Notes under the pieces: model-generated
Seen by the model: the letters and a program-made list of their open reading frames with translations, nothing else
What the model was told of the DNA's origin: nothing
The model's database searches: none
Translations under genes and position numbers: made by a program
NCBI RefSeq assembly: GCF_037154015.1
Contig: NZ_JBANRL010000001.1
Coordinates: 1,116,001-1,180,000 of the forward strand
Origin: Altererythrobacter aquiaggeris
GTDB lineage: Bacteria; Pseudomonadota; Alphaproteobacteria; Sphingomonadales; Sphingomonadaceae
DNA: 64,000 nucleotides
Direction: 5' to 3'
In this document: positions 16,424 to 25,698 of the stretch, in pieces
Numbering within the stretch: position 1 is the stretch's first letter
Layout of the letters: each line of letters begins with the position of its first letter

Positions 16424-17584
16424 CTAGTTAACTCCGCGCAATGCTTCCTGCACGGTTTCATGGAACCTGTGGATACCTGTCTCCAGCGTGCCGAGAGTGA
16501 TTTCACTGACCGCTCCGCTTGCCAGACCCTGCTGGCCAAGTTCGGCGGCGCGAAAATCTTCGGCCGCAAATACGCCGGTATCCAGCAATTCCCAGCTCCG
16601 CTGCCAGTGATCCTGCGCCTTTTGCGTGGTCGGTGCCTCGGGGATGAGCATGAAATCCTCTACCACGGTATGATCATGCGCGCTTGGCATCAGCGTCATC
16701 ACATTGATGTAATCCGGGCTGGCGATGATTATCGTGCCCGGCAGCAGTTGATAGGCAAAGGTGATGACCGACCGTAGCTGGCGCATATCGGCGAAATCGA
16801 TGTCGTTCAATTCTTCGGCGCGGCCCACGGCCGAACGGGCGTGCGGGCCGATCATGTCGCCTGCGGTGATCCCGTCCTTGAACATTTTGCCGATGGTTGC
16901 GGCATGGAGCCGCTGCACATGATAGCTTTCGAGAAACGCATCCATGATGAGCTTCCAGTTACCCGCAACGTGATGGGTTCTGCGAGCAAACAGATGATGG
17001 TCGGCCAACGCGAACGCATCGAGATCCTTGCCGAGCATTTCGGCTTCGCCAAAGTCAGCCGCCGGGGACGGCGAAAACCAGATCAGACCGCCAGATTCCA
17101 GACAGGGCAGTTCCGCCAGGCCATAGCCGGACTTGTCGAGCCCGGGGAATGTTTCGGGGCGGGGCAGCGCGAGCAGCTTGCCATCCAGCTTGTATGTCCA
17201 GGCATGGTACGGGCAAACGAGGCGCTTGGCGCAGACCACTTCGTTTCCTTCGACGAGCCGGGTTCCGCGGTGGCTGCAAACATTGTGGAACACGCGCGCA
17301 GTTCCGGCATCATCGCGCGTTATCAGAAGCGGGCGGCCTGTCGCGTCATGTGCGGCCGCCATTCCGGCATCGGGCAATAAAGCCGACGGGCATAGCACTT
17401 GCGGCAGTCGATCAAACAGCCCGGCCTTTTCGCGCTGCCAATGTGCCGGATCGATATAGACGGCGGCGGGCACACGCGCAATTTCGCCATCGCCGCGCAC
17501 TGTTTCTATGGCGATTGCCTCCGCGAGCGCCATTTGGCCCGCAGTCGGGGATAAGCGCCTTGCCGCAGTTCCAGCTTCGTTCAT
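16424..17584 (-). CDS. Rieske non-heme iron oxygenase, alpha subunit
   Basis: The 386-residue protein has an N-terminal Rieske [2Fe-2S] domain with ligands Cys103-x-His105 (CSHRG) and Cys124-xx-His127 (CPYHAW). The catalytic domain's mononuclear iron ligands are seen in ESYHVQRLH (His222, His227, with Glu219 as the likely bridging residue). Such subunits hydroxylate aromatic rings, quaternary amines or sterols using electrons from a reductase. No beta subunit, ferredoxin or reductase gene is adjacent, so the substrate and partner are unknown. It is divergent from the AmpG-like permease, with 70 bp between starts. Confidence 0.88.
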   Translation of the reverse strand: MNEAGTAARRLSPTAGQMALAEAIAIETVRGDGEIARVPAAVYIDPAHWQREKAGLFDRLPQVLCPSALLPDAGMAAAHDATGRPLLITRDDAGTARVFHNVCSHRGTRLVEGNEVVCAKRLVCPYHAWTYKLDGKLLALPRPETFPGLDKSGYGLAELPCLESGGLIWFSPSPAADFGEAEMLGKDLDAFALADHHLFARRTHHVAGNWKLIMDAFLESYHVQRLHAATIGKMFKDGITAGDMIGPHARSAVGRAEELNDIDFADMRQLRSVITFAYQLLPGTIIIASPDYINVMTLMPSAHDHTVVEDFMLIPEAPTTQKAQDHWQRSWELLDTGVFAAEDFRAAELGQQGLASGAVSEITLGTLETGIHRFHETVQEALRGVN

Positions 17585-17654
17585 CCGCTCTTCCCATTAA
17601 CCAGCTTGCCGCTAGTTTGGCACAAATCCAATTCACGGGGAAGGACGCCGCCCG

Positions 17655-19373
17655 ATGGCCACCACCGCTGCCGCCGAAGACACTGTCAAAAAACCGGGTT
17701 GGCGCAAACTTGCTACGTCGCTGAACAATCCCAAGACAGGATATATGCTGCTGTTCGGTTTTGCGGCCGGTTTACCCTATGCACTGCTGCTGGGCACCCT
17801 GTACGCGTGGCTGTCTGACGCCGAGGTAGATCTTGAAACCATGGGTGTGTTTTCGCTGATCGGGCTCGCCTATGCGTTCAAATTCCTTTGGTCACCGTTG
17901 CTTGACCGGGTCGATCTGCCGCTGCTGAGGCGACTGGGAAAACGCAAGCAGTGGATTGTGACTGCGCAGGTCTTGCTCGGGGTAATTCTGGTCGTCCTGT
18001 CAACGCTCGACCCGGTTGGTGCACTCGGCTGGTTTTCCCTGCTTGCGGGTATCGGCGCGTTTGCCAGTGCCACGCAGGATGTGGTGATCGACGCGTGGCG
18101 GGTGGATGTGGCGGACGAAGTGGCGACAATCGATATTCTCTCGACAGTCTATCAAATGGGTTACCGGATAGCCGCGCTGGTTGGCGGGGCGTTGGCCCTG
18201 TTCATGGCGGAGCGGATGGGCTGGCCCGCAGTGTATATGACCATGGGCGGCATTCTGCTCGTGGTCGGTCTGCTTGGCCTGTTTGCGCCCGATGCCCAGC
18301 AAACTGCCGCAACCGTCGAAGCCGATGCCGATAGCCTCGCCGAACTGCGCGATGCCGGCCAGATCGAGCCCAGGGTTCGCGCCTATGCGCTGGGCGCGGT
18401 TGCCCTGCTGTGGGGCTGGGCACTGATCACGGTATTGGTTTTCATGGTGCGATCGCTGGGTAGCGATCCCGAATCGCGCCCCGATTCGGTGGCGTTTGTC
18501 AGCACGCAGGGGCCGCTGGTGGTGATCGCAACCGTGGTCATCCCGTCGATTATCGCCGCATGGTTGGAAAGCAGGCGCAAAAAAGGGCTGCATGTGCTGA
18601 GCGAGGCTGCGCCGGTTGCAACCGGTTTCGAGCGTCTGATCGATCACGGGTACCGTGCGCTGGTGCTCCCGCTGACGGAGCTGGTGGGGCGTTTGGGCTG
18701 GGCCATGATCATCGTGATTGCACTGGTGCTGACTTACCGGATTACCGACGCCATCTGGGGCAGCTTTGCCTACCCGTTTTACCTGGGCGAGCTGCAATAT
18801 TCCAAGGACGAGGTTGCGATAGCATCCAAATTCTTTGGCGTTGGCGCATTGATTCTGGGTCTGGCGGCGGGCGGCGCCTTGCTGACGCTGATCGGGCGCA
18901 TGGTCACCTTGACGTTTGGCGCGGTAATCGCGGCTGCAACCAATCTTCTTTACGCCGATCTGGCGCGCGGCGGGGCGGTAATGCAGGCAGTAAGCGATGC
19001 GACCGGTTTTTCGTGGCTCGTCACGCAAATGGGCGGCGATCCGCGGCTTGCGAAACTGATGATGGCAATCGGCGCCGAAAATCTGGCAGTGGGGATCGCA
19101 GGGGCTGCGTTTGTGGCGTATCTTTCTTCAATCGTGGCGAAGGGTTACAGCGCGGTCCAATATGCGCTGCTCAGTTCGCTGACGCTGCTGGTCGGCACAT
19201 TGGGGCGCGGCGCATTGGGTAAAATCATCGAAGATCGCGGCTATTTCGACGTGTTTCTGCTGACCACTGGGATCGGCGGGATTGCGGTGGTTCTGTGTCT
19301 CATCGAATGGGCGCGAGTGCGGCGGCTCGGTGCAGCATCGGGGATGGATATCACGGCGCTCAAGAATGCCTAA
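17655..19373 (+). CDS. AmpG-like MFS permease
   Basis: This 572-residue multi-pass inner-membrane protein has a first segment (GYMLLFGFAAGLPYALLLGTLYAWL), the KFLWSPLLDRV loop, and AFASATQDVVIDAWRVD, all strongly like AmpG. AmpG imports anhydromuropeptides for peptidoglycan recycling and influences beta-lactamase induction. The protein is longer than E. coli AmpG (491) because of a cytoplasmic insert around residues 210-240 and an extended central loop. No ampD, nagZ or ampC gene lies nearby, so the substrate is inferred from similarity. Its stop overlaps the convergent folC stop by four bases. Confidence 0.85.
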   Translation: MATTAAAEDTVKKPGWRKLATSLNNPKTGYMLLFGFAAGLPYALLLGTLYAWLSDAEVDLETMGVFSLIGLAYAFKFLWSPLLDRVDLPLLRRLGKRKQWIVTAQVLLGVILVVLSTLDPVGALGWFSLLAGIGAFASATQDVVIDAWRVDVADEVATIDILSTVYQMGYRIAALVGGALALFMAERMGWPAVYMTMGGILLVVGLLGLFAPDAQQTAATVEADADSLAELRDAGQIEPRVRAYALGAVALLWGWALITVLVFMVRSLGSDPESRPDSVAFVSTQGPLVVIATVVIPSIIAAWLESRRKKGLHVLSEAAPVATGFERLIDHGYRALVLPLTELVGRLGWAMIIVIALVLTYRITDAIWGSFAYPFYLGELQYSKDEVAIASKFFGVGALILGLAAGGALLTLIGRMVTLTFGAVIAAATNLLYADLARGGAVMQAVSDATGFSWLVTQMGGDPRLAKLMMAIGAENLAVGIAGAAFVAYLSSIVAKGYSAVQYALLSSLTLLVGTLGRGALGKIIEDRGYFDVFLLTTGIGGIAVVLCLIEWARVRRLGAASGMDITALKNA

Positions 19374-20662
19374 TCGGGTAATTCACCCGTTAATTTGAGC
19401 ACGTTGCCCGCGAGGTAGAGCGAGCCCGCAATAAGCACCGGCAAGCCATCGTCCGGTAGCGCTGCGATGGCGCGGGCGACATCGGCCGCTGAGCGCGCTC
19501 GTGGCCCGAAATTCCGGACCGGATGGAAGTCCTGCCCATCGATCGGCACGACCGTCAGGCTGGCGATACTGTCGCCAAGCGGCGCGATCAGGGCGGCGGG
19601 ATCCTTGCTGGCTATCATACCGAGTATCAGATGGATGCGCCGGCCGTGGAAATGCGCGGCAATTGCTTCGCCAGCGTTCCGGTTATGCCCGCCGTCGAGC
19701 CAAACCTGCCGGGTTCCCGTGACAGCGCCGGGTGCCAGCCTTTGCATCCGTGCGGGCCAGTTTGCGCGGCGTGCGCCTTTTCTCATTGCTGGCAGGGAAA
19801 CCTTCACGGCACTTTGATGGCGGATCATCGCAGTGGCGAGGGCGCAATTCGCGCGCTGGTGATCACCGGGCAGCGCGGGTGCAGGCAGCGTGAAGGTGCC
19901 GTCTTTGTCGCGGTAAGCAATGCCGCCGCCGTCCGCGACGTCATAATTCCACCAGCGGCCTTCATCGCGCAATTGTGCACCGGCGGATGCGGCCACGTCG
20001 GCAATCGCACCATGCTGCGCCTCGTCATAAGCCATCGTCACCAGCGGGGTACCGCGCTTTGCTATTCCGGCTTTTTCGAAGGCAATGCGCGCCATGGGGT
20101 CTTTTGGGACGCCCTCTTCAGGCGCCAGAAGGAATCGTTCGTGATCGATGCCCAGCGCCGCAATCCCGCATACCGCCGGGGTGCCAATGACATTGGTCGC
20201 ATCGAAGCGCCCACCCAGCCCGACCTCGATCACGCAAGCATCGGCGGGTGTGCGCGAAAACGCCAGAAAACTGGCTGCGATGGTGGCTTCGAAGAAACTG
20301 GGGTGCAGATCTGCGCCTGCGTCCAGCACTTCGGCAAGTATTGTGGCCAAAACGCTGTCATCGATCAGGTTTCCGGCAACTCGGATACGTTCGTTATAGC
20401 GCACGAGATGCGGGCTTGTGGCGGCGTGCACTAACAGGCCTTCAGCCTCGAGCATAGCTTTCAAGAGCGCACAGGTAGAGCCTTTACCGTTGGTTCCGGC
20501 AACATGGAACACAGGCGGCAGGCTGTTATGCGGGTTGCCCAGACGGGCGAGCAGGGCACGGATTGTTTCAAGTCCCAGCCGTCCATCGGGCAGAGACAAC
20601 GCACCCAGCCGGTCAAGCTGCAATTGCACGGCCGGATCGTCGGAAATGGCAAAATCTTTCAT
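19370..20662 (-). CDS. folC: Bifunctional dihydrofolate / folylpolyglutamate synthase
   Basis: The 430-residue Mur-ligase-fold enzyme has the ATP-binding loop HVAGTNGKGST near residues 52-62, the Mg-binding EVGLGGRFDATNV segment near 148, and GDHQRANCALA in the middle. It adds glutamate to dihydropteroate and extends folate polyglutamates. It is the last gene of the lapA-pyrF-trp-accD run, 90 bp after accD; the accD-folC order is common in alphaproteobacteria. ATG 20662 is used, and a GTG two codons earlier (20668) is an equally possible start. Confidence 0.94.
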   Translation of the reverse strand: MKDFAISDDPAVQLQLDRLGALSLPDGRLGLETIRALLARLGNPHNSLPPVFHVAGTNGKGSTCALLKAMLEAEGLLVHAATSPHLVRYNERIRVAGNLIDDSVLATILAEVLDAGADLHPSFFEATIAASFLAFSRTPADACVIEVGLGGRFDATNVIGTPAVCGIAALGIDHERFLLAPEEGVPKDPMARIAFEKAGIAKRGTPLVTMAYDEAQHGAIADVAASAGAQLRDEGRWWNYDVADGGGIAYRDKDGTFTLPAPALPGDHQRANCALATAMIRHQSAVKVSLPAMRKGARRANWPARMQRLAPGAVTGTRQVWLDGGHNRNAGEAIAAHFHGRRIHLILGMIASKDPAALIAPLGDSIASLTVVPIDGQDFHPVRNFGPRARSAADVARAIAALPDDGLPVLIAGSLYLAGNVLKLTGELPD

Positions 20663-20752
20663 GGACACGTCGTTCCGGCAAATCCCGGCATCGCTCTCAT
20701 ATAGTCCTGCCGCTGAAGCAAGCGATTCCAGCCCTTGCCGCAGAGTCGAGAA

Positions 20753-21601
20753 CTACGCAGCTTGCGCAGGAACGAGATAATCGAGCAGCGTAGCCAGGGT
20801 AGAGCGCAGATTATCTCGCGGTACGACCATATCGACCATCCCGTGTTTGTGGAGATACTCAGCCCGCTGGAACCCCTCGGGCAATTTTTCGCGGATGGTG
20901 TCCTGGATCACGCGCTGTCCGGCAAATCCGATAAGTGCATTGGGTTCGGCTATCTGGATATCGCCCAGCATCGCGTAACTTGCCGTAACGCCGCCCGTGG
21001 TCGGATCGGTCAGCACGACGATATAGGGCAGTCCCGCGCGTTTCAGGCGGCGCGTCATCACCGTAGCCTTGGGCATCTGCATCAGGCTGAGAATACCCTC
21101 CTGCATTCGCGCACCGCCAGCAGCGGTTACCACGATATAGCCGCAATGCCGCGCGAGCGCGCGTTCGGCACCCGCGCAAAAAGCATTACCGACCGCCATG
21201 CCCATCGACCCGCCCATAAAGTGGAAATCCTGCACCCCGACGACCGCATCGCGGGTTTCGATCGATCCGGATCCGACGCTAAAGGCATCGCTGTGCGGAT
21301 TTTTTGCGCGCGCCTGTTTCAGCCGGTCGGTATATTTCTTGCTGTCGCGAAACTTCAGCGGATCTTCGATAACGTCTGGCATGGGCATCAACTCAAAGCC
21401 GGGATCAAGAATTTGCGCCAGCCGCTGGTCTGCGCCGAGGCGGCCATGATGGTCGCAGCGCGGGCACACGTTGAGGTTTTCGCTATATTCTTTTTCAAAC
21501 ACCATTTCGGCGCAGCCGGGGCATTTGACCCACAGATTATCCTTCGTTTCCCGCTTGGGGACGAAGGGCAGCGAATTTCGGACACGGGAAAACCAGTTCA
21601 T
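20753..21601 (-). CDS. accD: Acetyl-CoA carboxylase carboxyltransferase subunit beta
   Basis: The 282-residue protein starts with an N-terminal four-cysteine zinc ribbon ([10 protein letters not shown]...NVCPRCDHH, about residues 27-52). A crotonase-fold carboxyltransferase domain follows, with [13 protein letters not shown] and the [15 protein letters not shown] oxyanion segments. With AccA it transfers carboxyl from biotin to acetyl-CoA to form malonyl-CoA for fatty acid synthesis. Its start overlaps the trpA stop by four bases, so it is coupled to the tryptophan genes, a linkage known in many proteobacteria. No accA gene is in the window. Confidence 0.97.
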   Translation of the reverse strand: MNWFSRVRNSLPFVPKRETKDNLWVKCPGCAEMVFEKEYSENLNVCPRCDHHGRLGADQRLAQILDPGFELMPMPDVIEDPLKFRDSKKYTDRLKQARAKNPHSDAFSVGSGSIETRDAVVGVQDFHFMGGSMGMAVGNAFCAGAERALARHCGYIVVTAAGGARMQEGILSLMQMPKATVMTRRLKRAGLPYIVVLTDPTTGGVTASYAMLGDIQIAEPNALIGFAGQRVIQDTIREKLPEGFQRAEYLHKHGMVDMVVPRDNLRSTLATLLDYLVPAQAA

Positions 21602-22383
21602 GCGTCGGCCTTTCGCGCATTATGCACTGCATTGGCAAGCGCGCCGGCAAGTTCCTGCAGCGCGGCAGGGGCATTGTCACCATGCTCCTCCACCAGATCG
21701 ATGAAGGCAGAGCCGACGACGACGCCGTCTGCCACCTTGGCGATTGCCGCCGCCTGATCGGGAGTGCGGACACCGAAACCCACCGCGATCGGCAAGTTGG
21801 TGGCGGCTTTCAGCTTGGCGACAGCGTGCTCGATACTGGCGGTGGCGGCTTGCTGCAGTCCGGTGATACCCGCGACCGATACGTAATAGACAAACCCGTC
21901 CGATCCCCGGAGGACGGTGGGCAGGCGCTTTGCATCGGTGGTCGGCGTGGCGAGGCGGATGGGGGCGATGCCCTTTGCGCGCAGCTGCGGTCCGAGCGCA
22001 TCGTCTTCCTCGGGCGGAATATCGACGCAAATGACGCCATCGACGCCTGCTGCTTCGCACTGATCGGCAAACCAGTCCGGCCCGCGCCGCACCATCGGAT
22101 TGGCATAACCCATCAGCACCAGCGGCACATCGGGATGCCGTGCGCGAAAGGCGGTTGCGATGGCAAAGATGCCAGCGGTGGTCGTGCCCTTGGCCAGCGA
22201 GCGGAGGTTGGCCTTCTGGATCGCGGGACCATCGGCCATCGGATCGGTAAAGGGCATCCCCAGCTCGATCACATCCGCCCCGCCTGCAACCAGCGCGTCA
22301 AGATTGGCCGCCGTGTCGCCATCACCGGCAGTGACGAAGCAGACGAGGGCGGGGGAAGCAAATGCGTTTGAGAGGCGGGTCAT
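21598..22383 (-). CDS. trpA: Tryptophan synthase alpha subunit
   Basis: The 261-residue TIM-barrel enzyme has catalytic residues Glu40 (VIELGMPF) and Asp51 (MADGP), equivalent to Glu49 and Asp60 of E. coli TrpA. It cleaves indole-3-glycerol phosphate and channels indole to TrpB. ATG 22383 begins MTRLSNAF, the family's usual N-terminus; the frame is open 43 codons further upstream, but that part is antisense-like. The start overlaps the stop of an 88-residue membrane-protein gene by four bases, and the end overlaps accD by four. Confidence 0.97.
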   Translation of the reverse strand: MTRLSNAFASPALVCFVTAGDGDTAANLDALVAGGADVIELGMPFTDPMADGPAIQKANLRSLAKGTTTAGIFAIATAFRARHPDVPLVLMGYANPMVRRGPDWFADQCEAAGVDGVICVDIPPEEDDALGPQLRAKGIAPIRLATPTTDAKRLPTVLRGSDGFVYYVSVAGITGLQQAATASIEHAVAKLKAATNLPIAVGFGVRTPDQAAAIAKVADGVVVGSAFIDLVEEHGDNAPAALQELAGALANAVHNARKADA

Positions 22384-22646
22384 GACTCGCCCTCTGAGAC
22401 CCAGCGAAAGACTTTTAGTATCAGAAATAATCCTAGCGGGATGCCAATGATAACAAGAAGGTAAAACACATAGTCCCCCGCCACCCAAAATCTCTCCGAT
22501 TGTTGTTTGCAAAAGGCAATGGCAAAGGCGTTATCATCGTCGCAGATTTTGTCGTGACTTGACCCACTCCAGAGGGTCGCTCGGTATAGCCAAAACATTG
22601 TCCAAACCACCCAAGCAACGAATATGGCGCGCTGCGTCCGCTTCAT
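22380..22646 (-). CDS. Small two-helix membrane protein between trpB and trpA
   Basis: The 88-residue protein has a basic N-terminus (MKRTQRA). A first hydrophobic segment covers about residues 8-25 ([19 protein letters not shown]). A polar loop follows with two cysteines (KICDDD, AFCKQQ). A second hydrophobic segment covers about 59-80 ([21 protein letters not shown]). I know no family for it. It overlaps trpB upstream and trpA downstream by four bases each, so it is translated as part of the tryptophan operon. The two overlaps, a sensible membrane topology and the absence of stops argue that it is a real gene. Its function is unknown. Confidence 0.8.
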   Translation of the reverse strand: MKRTQRAIFVAWVVWTMFWLYRATLWSGSSHDKICDDDNAFAIAFCKQQSERFWVAGDYVFYLLVIIGIPLGLFLILKVFRWVSEGES

Positions 22647-23875
22647 ATTTCCACCCCAAGCGCCTCGGCGACAGTGAAAATATCCTTATCGCCGCGTCCG
22701 CACAGGTTCATCAGAATAATCTGGTCTTCGGGCAGTTCCTTCGCCAGTTCTGCCGTTGCGGCGATGGCGTGGCTTGGTTCCAGCGCGGGGATGATGCCTT
22801 CGGTGCGGCACAGCAGCTGGAAACCGTCGAGCGCTTCCTTGTCGGTGACGCTGGTATATTCCACGCGGCCGATGTCTTTCAGCCAGGCGTGTTCGGGGCC
22901 GATGCCGGGATAGTCGAGGCCCGCGCTGATCGAGTGGCCTTCGGTAATCTGGCCGTCTTCGTCCTGCAGCAGATAGGTCCTGTTGCCGTGGAGCACACCG
23001 GGTGCGCCGCCGGTCAGGCTGGCGGCGTGTTGCTTGTCCAGCCCGTGGCCAGCCGCCTCTACGCCAAGCATTTTGACGTCGGCATCGTCGAGGAAGGGGT
23101 GGAACAGGCCGAGCGCGTTCGACCCGCCGCCGATGCAGGCGACCAGATGATCGGGCAGGCGCCCGGTTCGCTCAAGCATTTGCACACGCGCTTCCCTACC
23201 GATCACGCTTTGGAAATCGCGGACCAGTTCGGGATAGGGATGCGGCCCGGCGGCGGTGCCGATGATGTAGAATGTGTCATGGACATTGGCGACCCAGTCG
23301 CGCAGCCCCTCGTTCATGGCATCCTTCAGCGTCGCTGCGCCGCTGGTGACAGGAATGACCTCTGCGCCCAGCAGCTTCATGCGAAACACATTGGGTTGTT
23401 GGCGCGCAACGTCGGTCGCGCCCATATAGATTACGCAGGGCAGGCCAAACCGCGCGCAAACCGTAGCCGTCGCCACGCCGTGTTGGCCTGCGCCGGTTTC
23501 GGCAATAATCCGCGTTTTGCCCATGCGTATCGCGAGCAAAATTTGCCCGATGCAATTGTTGATTTTGTGCGCGCCGGTGTGGTTGAGCTCGTCGCGCTTG
23601 AACCAGATTTGCGCGCCGGAGCCCTTGTTGGCGCTACCGCGCAGCGCTTCGGTTAGCCGTTCTGCATAATAAAGCGGGGATGGGCGGCCCACATAATGTT
23701 CGAGCAGATCGTCGAACTCGGCCTTGAACGCCGGATCGGCCTGCGCCGCGCGATATTCCTTCTCCAGGTCGAGGACGAGCGGCATCAGTGTTTCTGCGAC
23801 ATAGCGGCCGCCGTAATCGCCGAAGTGACCGCGTTCGTCGGGCTGGGTTCGGAATGAATTCGGTTGGGTGTTCAT
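22643..23875 (-). CDS. trpB: Tryptophan synthase beta subunit
   Basis: The 410-residue PLP enzyme has its PLP lysine as Lys104 in [11 protein letters not shown], and the phosphate-binding [10 protein letters not shown] loop follows near residue 242. It condenses indole with serine to give tryptophan in complex with TrpA. The gene lies nine bases after trpF and is followed, with a four-base overlap, by the small membrane-protein gene and then trpA. The N-terminus [25 protein letters not shown] fits the family, so the start is secure. Confidence 0.97.
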   Translation of the reverse strand: MNTQPNSFRTQPDERGHFGDYGGRYVAETLMPLVLDLEKEYRAAQADPAFKAEFDDLLEHYVGRPSPLYYAERLTEALRGSANKGSGAQIWFKRDELNHTGAHKINNCIGQILLAIRMGKTRIIAETGAGQHGVATATVCARFGLPCVIYMGATDVARQQPNVFRMKLLGAEVIPVTSGAATLKDAMNEGLRDWVANVHDTFYIIGTAAGPHPYPELVRDFQSVIGREARVQMLERTGRLPDHLVACIGGGSNALGLFHPFLDDADVKMLGVEAAGHGLDKQHAASLTGGAPGVLHGNRTYLLQDEDGQITEGHSISAGLDYPGIGPEHAWLKDIGRVEYTSVTDKEALDGFQLLCRTEGIIPALEPSHAIAATAELAKELPEDQIILMNLCGRGDKDIFTVAEALGVEI

Positions 23876-23883
23876 AAGGGCTC

Positions 23884-24519
23884 CTATGCGCCGCGGGCCG
23901 CTTCGCAGAACGCCTTAATCCTGTCCACTTCCTTGATACCTGGGGCGCTTTCAAGACCGCTCGACGCATCGACCAGTTCAGCGCCTGTCTGGCGGATGGC
24001 ATCGGCGACGTTCGCTGGATTCAGTCCGCCAGCGAGGCCCCACGGGATATTGGGCAAACCACCTTTTGAAAACAGCGACCAATCGACAGCCAGGCCATTT
24101 CCGCCGGGCAGTGCCGCAGCGGGTGCATCATATAGCAGGCGGTCCACCACACCATCCCATTTGCGCGCGCGTTCGAACGTTTCATGGTTTTTCACGCCAA
24201 CAGCTTTCCAAAGCTGGTATGGCGCATGCTGTTTGACAAGCGCCAACCACTGTGTCGTTTCATTACCATGGAACTGGATTATGTCGGGCCTGACTGCATC
24301 AATGGCAGCAGTGAATGGCGCAGGTTCCATGTTCACGGTCAGCAAAACCACTTTGACCCGCCCGGGAACACGGCGGCGCAGCGCAGCGGCCTGATCCAGG
24401 CTGACATGGCGCGGGCTGGGGCTGAAATGGACCAGGCCGATATGGGTCGCGCCGGCATCCACCGCGGCATCTACGGTTTCGGGTGTGGACAGGCCACAGA
24501 TCTTGATCTGGATTGTCAT
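23884..24519 (-). CDS. trpF: Phosphoribosylanthranilate isomerase
   Basis: The 211-residue TIM barrel starts with KICGLSTPE, carrying the catalytic Cys, and contains QFHGNET and the catalytic-aspartate segment LLYDAP near residue 129, with [10 protein letters not shown] and [13 protein letters not shown] binding phosphate at the end. It catalyses the Amadori rearrangement of N-(5-phosphoribosyl)anthranilate in tryptophan synthesis. It is 30 bp downstream of pyrF and nine bases before trpB, in the standard trpF-trpB-trpA order. Confidence 0.96.
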   Translation of the reverse strand: MTIQIKICGLSTPETVDAAVDAGATHIGLVHFSPSPRHVSLDQAAALRRRVPGRVKVVLLTVNMEPAPFTAAIDAVRPDIIQFHGNETTQWLALVKQHAPYQLWKAVGVKNHETFERARKWDGVVDRLLYDAPAAALPGGNGLAVDWSLFSKGGLPNIPWGLAGGLNPANVADAIRQTGAELVDASSGLESAPGIKEVDRIKAFCEAARGA

Positions 24520-24549
24520 GGTTTGTGCTTTGCTATGCTTTTGAGAGGA

Positions 24550-25230
24550 TTAAAGCGTTGCCCCGATCGCTCTGGCGGCAGCAACCGGATCATCTGCCCG
24601 GCTGATCGGCCGCCCTATCACGAGCACGCTGGCCCCATCGTCGCGGGCCTTGCGCGGGGTTACCACACGCTTCTGATCACCTATGGTCGAACCGGCAGGC
24701 CGGAGTCCGGGAACGACAAAAAATCCGTCCTTCCACTGTTTATGCACTGATCCGACTTCCTGACCGGAACACACAATCCCGTCCAGCCCCGCGTCCTGCG
24801 CCAGATCGGCCAGCCGCAGCACCTGATCATGCGCGCTGCCGGTTACGCCGGTTCTGGCCAGATCGCGTTCGTCCAGACTGGTGAGGACGGTAACAGCCAC
24901 AACCTTTGTCCCGTTTGCGGCAGCGGCCTTGGCATCTTCCATCATGGATCGTCCGCCGCTGGCATGAACCGTCAGGATCGATGGTTCGAGCACGTGCAGA
25001 GCCTGCATCGCGCTCGCCACGGTGTTAGGAATATCGTGAAGTTTCAGATCAAGAAAGACCGGTAGCCCGACATGGGCAATTTCATGCACCCCGTGCGAGC
25101 CGTGGGCGCAAAAGAATTCCAGACCGATCTTCAGTCCGCCGACATGGCCTTTTACTTTCCTGGCCATCGCCACGGCATCATCGAGCTGCGGCATATCCAG
25201 GGCAAGATAGATGGGATTGGTCACGTCCAT
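24550..25230 (-). CDS. pyrF: Orotidine 5'-phosphate decarboxylase
   Basis: The 226-residue enzyme has the diagnostic DxKxxD motif as Asp61, Lys63 and Asp66 in FLDLKLHDIPNTV, and the phosphate-binding end VTPRKARDDGASVLVIGRPI. It makes UMP in the last step of pyrimidine synthesis. Its start lies inside the last ten bases of the lapA-domain gene, and trpF follows after 30 bp. pyrF next to trpF is a widespread alphaproteobacterial linkage. Confidence 0.96.
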   Translation of the reverse strand: MDVTNPIYLALDMPQLDDAVAMARKVKGHVGGLKIGLEFFCAHGSHGVHEIAHVGLPVFLDLKLHDIPNTVASAMQALHVLEPSILTVHASGGRSMMEDAKAAAANGTKVVAVTVLTSLDERDLARTGVTGSAHDQVLRLADLAQDAGLDGIVCSGQEVGSVHKQWKDGFFVVPGLRPAGSTIGDQKRVVTPRKARDDGASVLVIGRPISRADDPVAAARAIGATL

Positions 25231-25619
25231 GTGCCGGTGGTGCGGCTGTTATCGGGGCCGTTGTCCTGGCTGTTATCCGGGTCGGCATTTTCCGCCGGAC
25301 GATCCGGCATTGGCGCAACAGAATCACCCGCATCGACATCGGCTGCGTTCACAGCAGGAGCAGACGCCGAAACGGCATAGGCCTGAGCCGCGCCTTCCAG
25401 CGCGCTGATCCGGCGGCCAAGGCGCCATTTGGTGCCGCGGTGCACCAGCCACATCGGCAATAGGCCAAGCATGAAGGAGATGATCACCAGCGCGGGAACC
25501 TTGGTTTCAAGAATCAGGTTTTCCCAGATTTTCACCTCGACCGGGTTCCAGTTGGCAAGGCTGAAAGCGATCAGGCCAACCAGAATCAGGATCCAGATAA
25601 GCGAACGGACTATTTGCAT
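25221..25619 (-). CDS. LapA-domain inner-membrane protein
   Basis: The 132-residue protein has two hydrophobic segments (about 5-24 and 41-62) separated by NWNPVEVKIWENL, the layout of the lipopolysaccharide assembly protein A (LapA/DUF1049) domain. A helical cytoplasmic region and a disordered, Asp/Pro-rich tail follow. In E. coli, LapA works with LapB to control LpxC turnover; no lapB gene is adjacent here. It heads the pyrF-trp-accD-folC run and its end overlaps pyrF by ten bases. The tail lacks the tetratricopeptide region of LapB. Confidence 0.82.
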   Translation of the reverse strand: MQIVRSLIWILILVGLIAFSLANWNPVEVKIWENLILETKVPALVIISFMLGLLPMWLVHRGTKWRLGRRISALEGAAQAYAVSASAPAVNAADVDAGDSVAPMPDRPAENADPDNSQDNGPDNSRTTGTWT

Positions 25620-25698
25620 TGGGGGCTCCGAGGCAATTAAGTTTCCGCGAGGATGCTAGACCTGTCGCCAACCGTTGGAAAGGGCAGCGTGCCTGCAG

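Noticed and set aside
18000-19028. 342-codon His/Gln-rich frame antisense to the AmpG-like permease
   Set aside because: The composition (many His, Gln and Arg) is what antisense of membrane segments produces.
22559-23656. 365-codon frame antisense to trpB
   Set aside because: It is opposite a highly conserved enzyme and carries no independent evidence.
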